From Trichodesmium sp. MAG_R04 (GTDB lineage: Bacteria > Cyanobacteriota > Cyanobacteriia > Cyanobacteriales > Microcoleaceae): DNA of 12,475 nucleotides. The notes under the pieces were generated by a model, which saw nothing but the letters and a program-made list of their open reading frames with translations, was not told the DNA's origin and made no database searches. This document shows, piece by piece, positions 1 through 5,882 of the stretch. Location of the stretch: positions 1 through 12,475 of the forward strand of contig JAKQYG010000069.1 in assembly GCA_023356515.1 (NCBI GenBank), in the 5' to 3' direction. Position 1 is the stretch's first letter; each line of letters begins with the position of its first letter. The position numbers were made by a program, and so were the translations under genes.

Positions 1-424
1 GGGTTTCTACACCATCAACCATTAAATAGTGGGTGCTGTTACGGGTGACTCTCCCAGCTTCAAAAAATGCTGGAACTAGAAAATGAGCATCAAACTGACC
101 AAGTTCTGCTGCAATAACATCTGTTTCTATTGGGTAGTGACCCCGTAGAGTAGAGTCAGAACGACTGACAACTAGAAAATCTTGGATATTTGATTTAGCG
201 ATCGCCTCTGTCAGATTATGTGTGACTTCTCCTATCACAGTTGCTGCTTGTTCGGGAGTCAGAGCACGGGTATTGGAGAGGATAAAAAATATGGGACATT
301 CATCAAGTAATCCTAATTTTAGGGTTTCCACATCCCACTTAGTAAGAAGTAGACAACTATGAACAGTTTGGGAGCCTGTGGGGTCGTCATCTATAACAAT
401 AATTTTAGGTTTGTTGGTAGTCAT
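1..424 (-). CDS. Four-carbon acid sugar kinase family protein, N-terminal part (cut by window edge)
   Basis: This is the first 141 residues of a protein of the four-carbon acid sugar kinase family (DUF1537, the OtnK/DtnK type), translated by hand from the minus strand. Characterised relatives phosphorylate four-carbon sugar acids such as 3-oxo-tetronates with ATP; the substrate here is unknown. Visible family motifs are an acidic DDDPTG stretch at residues 12-17, SRSDSTLRGHYP at 87-98 and VPAFFEAGR at 117-125, which belong to the N-terminal substrate-binding domain. The C-terminal nucleotide-binding domain lies beyond the left edge. The start ATG is at 424-422; no strong Shine-Dalgarno sequence precedes it, but the protein begins just before the conserved first strand, as expected. 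No lesion is seen in this part. Family assignment is fairly sure, the reaction is not. Confidence 0.8.
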   Translation of the reverse strand, partial: MTTNKPKIIVIDDDPTGSQTVHSCLLLTKWDVETLKLGLLDECPIFFILSNTRALTPEQAATVIGEVTHNLTEAIAKSNIQDFLVVSRSDSTLRGHYPIETDVIAAELGQFDAHFLVPAFFEAGRVTRNSTHYLMVDGVET

Positions 425-499
425 ATTTTTGGGTACATAATCTAATTTTAGAAAAAAATGGCTAGAGGGAATAATTAAATAACCCCTAAATTTCCATTA

Positions 500-526
500 A
501 ACCCAAATCCCTTTCTAGGTTGGGTT
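500..526 (+). repeat. 27-base direct repeat, copy 1
   Basis: The first 15 bases, AACCCAAATCCCTTT, are identical to 647-661. The following 12 bases match with three differences. The unit itself has near-complementary ends (AACCCAA and TTGGGTT), so each copy can also fold. Confidence 0.6.
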
Positions 527-545
527 GAACGACAGTGAAACCTAA
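517..545. repeat. Small hairpin repeat of a common Nostoc-type intergenic sequence
   Basis: The arms GTTGGGTT and AACCTAAC pair, allowing one G-T pair, around a short loop. The pattern of TTGGGTT, a few bases, then AAACC(C/T)AAC is one I recognise as abundant between genes in Nostoc and Anabaena. It overlaps the end of the 27-base repeat. Confidence 0.45.
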
Positions 546-646
546 CAAAGCTATTATGTCAAGCTGAGGGCTTATATCTTCATATTCTTGGGCCCAAATT
601 ACAGAAAATGCCAAAAGAGGCGATCGCCTACCCCAGAAATACATGG

Positions 647-673
647 AACCCAAATCCCTTTGTCGGTTGGGCT
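647..673 (+). repeat. 27-base direct repeat, copy 2
   Basis: This second copy of the unit at 500-526 lies 147 bases further on. Its right end overlaps the first recognisable codons of the reverse transcriptase relic, so the repeat may mark where the relic was cut off. Confidence 0.55.
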
Positions 674-939
674 TTCCCTTGTCCCCTTTGATGGTTGCTT
701 TGTACCTCAAGCCTTTGGATGACATTATGGCAGCTATGGGCTGTTTCTATGTGCGATTTATGGATGATTGGGTAGTTTTGGCCAGGACTCGGTGGCAGTT
801 GTGGAAGGCCATATAGGCTGTTAATCAAGTTATGGAGGCCCTTTTGGATTAAAAACGCCCCGATAAAAAGTTTCTCGGACACATTTTTCGGGGGTTTGAT
901 TTTTTTGGTATTTCTTTCGTCAGGATGGCTGACGGGTAG
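664..939 (+). pseudogene. Reverse transcriptase relic (group II-like), fragment with two in-frame stops
   Basis: One plus-strand frame reads as the middle of a bacterial reverse transcriptase. It shows a GFPLSPLMVALYLKPLDD block (from codon 670), then FYVRFMDDWVVLARTRWQLWKAI with the polymerase active-site aspartates at 763-768, then PDKKFLGHIFRGFDFFGISF. The order and spacing fit the palm region and the following GFDFLGY motif of group II-intron-like enzymes. Stops interrupt the frame at 814-816 and 850-852, and it ends at 937-939. The N-terminal finger motifs and the C-terminal maturase part are absent, so this is a dead fragment. The active site reads FMDD rather than the YADD usual in group II introns. 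I cannot tell whether the parent was an intron-borne or a free-standing enzyme; no intron RNA domain was recognised nearby. Confidence 0.7.
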
Positions 940-975
940 CTAAGAAAACCATTTATGAGTAATTTTTAATATTCT

Positions 976-1162
976 CAGGACTTAAGCAAAGGTACCATTT
1001 GTAGTGTAATAATCTGAAATAATTACTAAAAAGACACTATACAGGACTTACGCAAATCCACCTTGAAAACGCTATATGTAGTGGCGAATGGCATTTGCTA
1101 TCACTGGATGTAGTGCCCGTGCGTAAGCCCTGACTATATATAGCACCAGTACCTAAGTCCTG
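976..1162. mobile_element. Outer miniature inverted-repeat element, split by a second element
   Basis: The ends are CAGGACTTA (976-984) and TAAGTCCTG (1154-1162), a perfect 9-bp terminal inverted repeat. They are flanked by identical 5-bp duplications ATTCT at 971-975 and 1163-1167. Removing the inner element and one copy of its duplication leaves about 90 bp, the same size as the inner element, so both probably belong to one family. It contains no coding capacity and must have been moved by a transposase acting in trans. Confidence 0.7.
1042..1132. mobile_element. Inner miniature inverted-repeat element (91 bp), copy 1
   Basis: The ends CAGGACTTACGCA and TGCGTAAGCCCTG form a 13-bp terminal inverted repeat with one mismatch. 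They are flanked by a perfect 6-bp duplication ACTATA at 1036-1041 and 1133-1138. A second copy lies at 11705-11796 and shares a 23-base identical run at element positions 18-40. It sits inside the older element at 976-1162 and is non-coding. The TIR sequence resembles small elements I know to be frequent in filamentous cyanobacteria. Confidence 0.8.
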
Positions 1163-1167
1163 ATTCT

Positions 1168-1417
1168 ATACCTTCGCCGACAAATTTCAAAATCCCACAA
1201 TTAAGGCATAGATTAATATGATAGTGATATAGCTATCCCTTGGCTCCGCCAACGCATTGCCCAGACTAGGAATATTTCCTCTCTGACAACTATTATTTAC
1301 GTTCACGAAGTGTGGCGTTAGCCCTATCGCTCTTTTGTTAATTCCTTTGATTGGTTTGGCGGCTATAATAATCACCTACCCCATCATCTTTGAGTGGATA
1401 CCTAAAAAGTGCTATAA
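1168..1417. other. Repeat-derived stretch between the miniature elements and prlC, no gene supported
   Basis: This stretch contains sequences typical of scattered Nostoc-type repeats: GGCTCCGCCAACGCATTGC near 1241 and the block around 1301-1330 that includes GTGTGGCGTTAGCCCTATCG. A plus-strand frame ending at 1421 reads as one hydrophobic segment (ALLLIPLIGLAAIIITYPII) from codon 1329 and could be the tail of a lost membrane protein, but it has no recognisable start or family. Confidence 0.4.
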
Positions 1418-3523
1418 TTAAGCTGAAGCTAGCAAACCACTATGCCTTAACAAAGGTTTAGTATTAGGTTCGCGACCTCGAAAATTTTTAAACACTTCCA
1501 TCGGATGCAAACTCCCACCTAATGCTAAAACTGTATCTCTAAACCGCTTACCACAAATAGCGATCGCTTGTTCATTTTCCAACCCAGCTTCTTCAAAAGC
1601 AGCAAAAGCATCAGCACTCAATACCTCCGCCCATTTATAACTATAATAACCAGCAGCATAACTACCAGCAAAAATATGCCCAAACACACACAAAAATGAA
1701 TCTTCTGGTAATGGTTGTAAAACCATAGTAGTTTCAGCGATGCGGTTACGTACATCTACTATTGTTTCTTTACCACCTACTTTATAACGGTGATGGAGTT
1801 CAATATCAACTAAAGCAAAATGTAACTGACGCAACATTGCACTACCACTCATATAATTTCTAGCAGCCAAAAGTTTCTGATAATAATGTTCTGGCAAAGT
1901 CTCCCCTGTTTCATAATGTTTCCCCATTTCAAATAAAGTGGAGCGCTCATAACACCAATTTTCCATAAACTGACTAGGCAACTCTACTGCATCCCACTCC
2001 ACATTATTAATACCTGCAGCACCCTCATAGTTAACTGTTGTCAGCATCTGCTGTAAACCATGCCCAAATTCATGGAATAGAGTTTCTACCTCACTAAAAT
2101 TCATCAAACTAGGTTTACCATCGACAGGGGGTGTTTGATTACATTGCAAATAAGCTACAGGTAAACGCACAATAGTTTGACCATTCTCCATAATTTTACC
2201 ACGAGTTATACAGTCATCCATCCATGCACCACCTTTTTTTTCAGTGGGACGACTATAAGCATCAAGGTAAAAATATGCAATAGGTGCGTTTGTTTCATCA
2301 CTAACTTGAAAATAGCGTACATCTTCATGCCATACCGGCGCTTCCCCATCTGCAGCAGTAATATTAATACCAAATATCCGCTTTACCAAACTAAATAACC
2401 CATCAAGAACTTGTGGCAAGGGGAAATATGGTCGTAACTCTTCTGTTGTGAAGGAAAATTTATTTTCCCTCAGTCTTTCTGACCAAAAACTTATATCCCA
2501 ATGTTTTAAGTCATTTCCTTCTGGAGCATTTTTGCTAGCAGCAAACTGTTTTAGTTCTTCTAAGTCTTTAACTGCAGCATTGTAACTAACACTGCGTAAT
2601 TCTATCAACAATTTTTCTACTGCTTCCACACTAGGAGCCATTTTACTAGCAAGACTCAATTCTGCATAACTATTAAAGCCCAAAATTTCTGTTTTTTGTT
2701 GACGTAGCTTAAGAATGCGTTCAATTAAAGGATAGTTGTTTAACTCTTCACTAGAAGCGCGACTAATAAAAGCTTTATAAAGTTGTTCTCGCAATTCCCG
2801 TTTTTTGCTATGCTGCATAAAGGGTAAAAAACTAGGATAGTCGAGGGTGATGTGCCAGGGTCCGTTTTCTAGTGTAGTATTTTCTACTCCTTCATCTCTT
2901 GCAGCTTGAGCTGCTAGACTTAATAAACTGGTTGGTAAACCATCTACTTCTTCTTTTTTAGTTAATTTTAGCCTAAAAGCTTTGGTGGCGTCAAGAACGT
3001 TATTAGAAAATTTAGTAGAAAGTTCTGCTAATTCTAGTTCAATAGCATTGAAGCGTTGTCGTTTGTCTTCTTCTAAACCTACTCCTGAAAGTTCTGCTTC
3101 TCTGATGGCAGCTTCAACGATACGTTTTTGTCCTGAATCTAGGTTTTGCCAACTATCACTATTCCTTAAACTTTTAAACCCTTGATAAAGAACTTGACTT
3201 TGATTTAGTTTATTAGTAAATAATACTATTTTGGGTTGTACTTGATCATAAGCTTTTCGTAGTTCAAGACTATTTTTTACCCCCATTAAATGTCCTACTA
3301 TTCCCCAACTCCATGTTAGACGATCTTCTAATTTTTGTAGAGGTTCTACTAGGTCACTCCATGTTGGTTTAACTGTTGCTTCTAAGTTGATTAGTTCTTG
3401 TTCTAATTCTGTCAGTAATTCTGTCATTGCAGGTACTACATCTTCTGGTTTGATAGACTCAAAAGGGGGTAATCCCTTACCAATTAGTAATGCTTTTTTT
3501 GTAACTGTTGTATTATTTTTCAT
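1418..3523 (-). CDS. prlC: Oligopeptidase A, M3 family zinc metallopeptidase
   Basis: This is a 701-residue cytosolic metallopeptidase of family M3A (oligopeptidase A / thimet type) that cleaves short peptides, including degraded signal peptides, during protein turnover. The zinc site is complete: HEFGH at residues 484-488 gives two histidine ligands and the catalytic glutamate E485, and the third ligand is E514 in VELPSQ. The C-terminal stretch GHIFAGSYAAGYYSYKW carries the tyrosines that position substrate in this family. Length is normal for the family, and the N-terminal LLIGKGLPPFESIKPEDVVPA region matches cyanobacterial members, supporting the start at 3523. AGGA at 3534-3537 lies 10 bases upstream of that start. 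No lesion is seen. It lies 119 bases after the cbbY-like gene, so cotranscription is possible but not shown. Confidence 0.93.
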   Translation of the reverse strand: MKNNTTVTKKALLIGKGLPPFESIKPEDVVPAMTELLTELEQELINLEATVKPTWSDLVEPLQKLEDRLTWSWGIVGHLMGVKNSLELRKAYDQVQPKIVLFTNKLNQSQVLYQGFKSLRNSDSWQNLDSGQKRIVEAAIREAELSGVGLEEDKRQRFNAIELELAELSTKFSNNVLDATKAFRLKLTKKEEVDGLPTSLLSLAAQAARDEGVENTTLENGPWHITLDYPSFLPFMQHSKKRELREQLYKAFISRASSEELNNYPLIERILKLRQQKTEILGFNSYAELSLASKMAPSVEAVEKLLIELRSVSYNAAVKDLEELKQFAASKNAPEGNDLKHWDISFWSERLRENKFSFTTEELRPYFPLPQVLDGLFSLVKRIFGINITAADGEAPVWHEDVRYFQVSDETNAPIAYFYLDAYSRPTEKKGGAWMDDCITRGKIMENGQTIVRLPVAYLQCNQTPPVDGKPSLMNFSEVETLFHEFGHGLQQMLTTVNYEGAAGINNVEWDAVELPSQFMENWCYERSTLFEMGKHYETGETLPEHYYQKLLAARNYMSGSAMLRQLHFALVDIELHHRYKVGGKETIVDVRNRIAETTMVLQPLPEDSFLCVFGHIFAGSYAAGYYSYKWAEVLSADAFAAFEEAGLENEQAIAICGKRFRDTVLALGGSLHPMEVFKNFRGREPNTKPLLRHSGLLASA

Positions 3524-3642
3524 AGATGGATTATCCTGATATTTTCATCATTATTATTGTGCATTTGAAAATTATAGCGTAACTACAAGATTAATAAAAA
3601 TTCCCCTGGTATGAAGAAAGTATTTTTATAGACAACTTTTTT

Positions 3643-4401
3643 TCAATCTTGGAGGAACTGTATTAATTTTAGATCACAATAAGTTCGATTTTGAGCATTT
3701 CCACTCAAAATAGTAAATGGTTCTTCTGGTTCTCCTAAATTATTTAATACTAGAGTTGCACCAGTAAAATCTTGATTACAAGTATAATTATTAACAGTTA
3801 CAATTGTCTTTAATCCTGTTTGCAAAGCAGCTTGTAAACCATGATGTGAATCTTCAAATACAATACAATTCTCCCTTTGAATATTCATTTTTTCTAATAC
3901 ATAATAGTAAATGTCTGGTGCAGGTTTCTTCGTCGGAACTATATCTCCTGCAGCAATGATTTCAAACCAAGAAATACTTTCTTTTCCCAAGGTATGCTCT
4001 AATAATGCTATCACATTAGGTAAGGCGCTAGTAGTAGCGATCGCCAACCGCACTTTATTAGTTCTAGCTTCTTTTAATAATCTATCTACTCCTGGGCGTA
4101 ATGGTATAGCACCTGTCCCTAATAATTTTCGGTAATAATTTGTTTTACTTACTAGTATATTAGAAATTAATTCTGGCAATGGAATTGATGATGTAAACTT
4201 TGGCTTATACTGACTAATATAAAAGTTAATCCGTTCTTTGCCTCCAGTGATAGTTAATAATTCTCCATACAAGGAAACGGACCATTTCCAGTCTAACCCA
4301 GCTTCAGCAAAAGCTTGATTAAAAGCTACTCTATGGCCATCTCGCTCTGTATTGGCTATTGTGCCATCAACATCAAATATTAGAGTAAACGGTTCAGTCA
4401 T
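3643..4401 (-). CDS. cbbY: HAD hydrolase of the CbbY type (sugar bisphosphate phosphatase)
   Basis: This 252-residue soluble phosphatase belongs to the haloacid dehalogenase superfamily, subgroup IA. Motif I is FDVDGT with nucleophile D10 and acid/base D12. Motif II is IATTS at 121-125, the motif III lysine is in TKKPAPD at 157-163, and motif IV is FEDS with E183 and D184. The segment RDGHRVAFNQAFAEAGLDW followed by LYGELLTITGGKERI is characteristic of CbbY. In phototrophs CbbY removes a phosphate from xylulose-1,5-bisphosphate, a misfire product of Rubisco that inhibits the enzyme. Members of this family are easily confused with beta-phosphoglucomutase and other CbbY-like phosphatases, so the exact substrate is inferred. 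No Shine-Dalgarno sequence is close to the ATG, but the start gives the expected position of motif I. Confidence 0.8.
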   Translation of the reverse strand: MTEPFTLIFDVDGTIANTERDGHRVAFNQAFAEAGLDWKWSVSLYGELLTITGGKERINFYISQYKPKFTSSIPLPELISNILVSKTNYYRKLLGTGAIPLRPGVDRLLKEARTNKVRLAIATTSALPNVIALLEHTLGKESISWFEIIAAGDIVPTKKPAPDIYYYVLEKMNIQRENCIVFEDSHHGLQAALQTGLKTIVTVNNYTCNQDFTGATLVLNNLGEPEEPFTILSGNAQNRTYCDLKLIQFLQD

Positions 4402-4602
4402 AAAATTAAAACGGTAAATAAGTTCTCCATTTTCTCAAACTTTATGTAAAAATAAGGATGTTTATAAATCATATTTAGAATAGGCAGGTTATAAATACTG
4501 AATTTTCTTTTTTTTATCTCCTAAAAAGGTGGAAACTATTGGCATTATTTTCTGTAAAGGGATTTTTCTATCAGAAATTCTAGATTATAAATTATAATAC
4601 AC
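4402..4602. other. AT-rich intergenic gap, nothing recognised
   Basis: This gap lies upstream of the cbbY-like gene and downstream of the coiled-coil protein gene. It has T-rich runs near 4505-4516 but no convincing hairpin terminator or promoter pair. Confidence 0.4.
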
Positions 4603-5376
4603 TTAAAACCTACCTTCAGATTGCTTTACTGATTCCCCAGTATATTCTCTAATGGGTTGTTTGGAAATTACAGACTGATGAGATGGGCTAGAATAACTTG
4701 TATGTTGTAATTGCCTCACAAGTGTAATCAAGCGTTTCAAGTGAGGCTTGAGCACCTGTGTATTTTGTATTTCCAGATCATCAATTTTTGCCTGAAGCTG
4801 GGATATATCTGTTTGAGGTTCCTGGAGCAACCATTCCATATCCCTTTGCAGATTATCGATCGCTACCTCAATCACCAAAATACGTCCATTGACTATTTCC
4901 CAATCATCTGTACTTAGAACTTTTTGATCTACAGATGCTAAATCTTCTTGTACAGAAGAAACGGAGTATTCTAGTGCAGTTAGTTGTTGTTGTATTTCTA
5001 AGGCCACAGCTTGCGTCGATTCAGTATGTAATTTTTCACGAACTGATTCAATTTCTGTAGAAAGCTGTTGACGAAGTTTCACTATTACCTTTACAGCATT
5101 TTTTTCTAAACTTTCTACTGAGCTTTGAATTTTTCCTATCTCAGACATTTGAGATAATTGCATCTGCCTTTCAAATCTGTATCTATTAGCCACATTCAGA
5201 GATAAGGCCAATACCAAAGGGGTAACTGCATAAAATGCTTGCCCTGAAACCGCTACACCAAAAGCGCCAAATGCAGAGATAACTATGCTAGCATACTCTG
5301 CCAAATTGAGCCAAGACTTTTTGTAAAAAGTAGGCCTCACAACTCTCCTCAAAAATGAATCTCGATTAAGTTTCAT
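4603..5376 (-). CDS. Cyanobacterial membrane-anchored coiled-coil protein of unknown function
   Basis: This 257-residue protein is of a type I recall only from cyanobacteria, and it has no established function that I know of. The first 25 residues are basic (LRRVVRPTFYKKSW). Two hydrophobic segments follow at about 26-44 and 46-62 with a short turn between them, ending in the basic NRYRFER. From about 75 to 235 the protein is rich in Glu, Gln, Leu, Ser and Lys with heptad-like spacing, so a long coiled coil projecting from the membrane is likely. The last 30 residues are polar and probably disordered. By the positive-inside rule both ends should be cytoplasmic. The start is chosen because the basic N-terminus agrees with the form I recall in relatives; no good ribosome binding site precedes it. 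A structural or scaffold role is only a guess. Confidence 0.75.
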   Translation of the reverse strand: MKLNRDSFLRRVVRPTFYKKSWLNLAEYASIVISAFGAFGVAVSGQAFYAVTPLVLALSLNVANRYRFERQMQLSQMSEIGKIQSSVESLEKNAVKVIVKLRQQLSTEIESVREKLHTESTQAVALEIQQQLTALEYSVSSVQEDLASVDQKVLSTDDWEIVNGRILVIEVAIDNLQRDMEWLLQEPQTDISQLQAKIDDLEIQNTQVLKPHLKRLITLVRQLQHTSYSSPSHQSVISKQPIREYTGESVKQSEGRF

Positions 5377-5528
5377 ATTTTTTTAGTAGCATCTGTCCAC
5401 ATATATTTTCTATTTCTAAGTCAATAGTCCAAATTAAAAAGTCAAAAGTTACAAACAACCACCTAATAGCTTTTATTCAAATTATAACTAAAAATTTGAG
5501 GGGAATAGTAGAAATTTTAGTTACTCTT

Positions 5529-5744
5529 TCAGCTTGAAGCACCGAAAACCAGGTAGTTTTTTCGACAAAAAAGGCTAAGACCTTTAGGTATCAATCCTTT
5601 AATATTTAACGAGCAAGCATTAATTATACAGCTAATAGCTTCAATAATAATAGTTTTATAACTCTTTTTGTACTGTTTTTCATAAAGCTTCTTGACTTCC
5701 CTGTCCTCAAAGAATTTTTGCTCAATTATCAATATTTTGTACAA
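5529..5744 (-). CDS. Doubtful small ORF, 71 codons, no recognised family
   Basis: This frame would start at TTG and encode a lysine- and isoleucine-rich 71-residue peptide with no family I recognise. The middle (IIIEAISCIINACSL) is mildly hydrophobic and the end is GLSLFCRKNYLVFGASS. A weak AAGG lies about 11 bases upstream of the start. It sits alone in a 506-base gap between two solid genes. It could be a real small protein, the remnant of a mobile-element gene, or a chance open frame in AT-rich DNA; the last is quite likely. It is listed because nothing better explains the stretch. Confidence 0.25.
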   Translation of the reverse strand: MYKILIIEQKFFEDREVKKLYEKQYKKSYKTIIIEAISCIINACSLNIKGLIPKGLSLFCRKNYLVFGASS

Positions 5745-5882
5745 TAATGTTTCGACCTTGAATCAACCGTTTTTTATATATCTTAAGCTTTCAGCTATTT
5801 CAAACCTTATAAAATAAAGTTATTTTTCTCAGGAATTACCTTCAAAGGGCAGGAATTAACCCACCCCAATCTATAAACCTAT
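5745..5882. other. Gap downstream of acnB, no terminator recognised
   Basis: This is AT-rich sequence after the aconitase stop. No GC-rich hairpin with a U-tract was found on the minus strand, so the end of the acnB transcript cannot be placed. Confidence 0.35.

Larger units (their letters stand above)
425..663. other. Intergenic stretch with short repeats, no gene seen
   Basis: This stretch lies between the kinase start and the reverse transcriptase relic. It must carry the kinase promoter, but no clear -35/-10 pair could be picked. It holds one copy of a 27-base repeat and a small hairpin, listed separately, and one HIP1 octamer at 620-627. A 79-codon minus-strand frame at 486-725 crosses the repeats and resembles nothing recognisable. 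Confidence 0.5.

Noticed and set aside
486..882. Minus-strand open frames of 79 and 84 codons
   Set aside because: They lie opposite the reverse transcriptase relic and the direct repeats, and their repeated PN-RDLG motifs are just the repeat read backwards.
971..1167. The repeated CAGGACTTA-type motifs as a CRISPR array
   Set aside because: The motifs are inverted rather than direct, spaced unevenly, and explained by terminal repeats with target duplications.
1187..1421. A 62-codon minus-strand frame and a hydrophobic plus-strand frame ending at 1421
   Set aside because: The stretch is made of Nostoc-type dispersed repeats. Neither frame has a ribosome binding site or a recognisable family, so at most it is a remnant.
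2177..3185. Plus-strand frames at 2177-2398 and 2982-3185
   Set aside because: They lie inside the intact prlC gene on the opposite strand and resemble no protein.
3911..4135. Plus-strand frame within the CbbY-like gene
   Set aside because: This is the antisense shadow of a well-supported gene.
4711..4917. Plus-strand frame within the coiled-coil protein gene
   Set aside because: This is an antisense shadow; the minus-strand protein has coherent domains.
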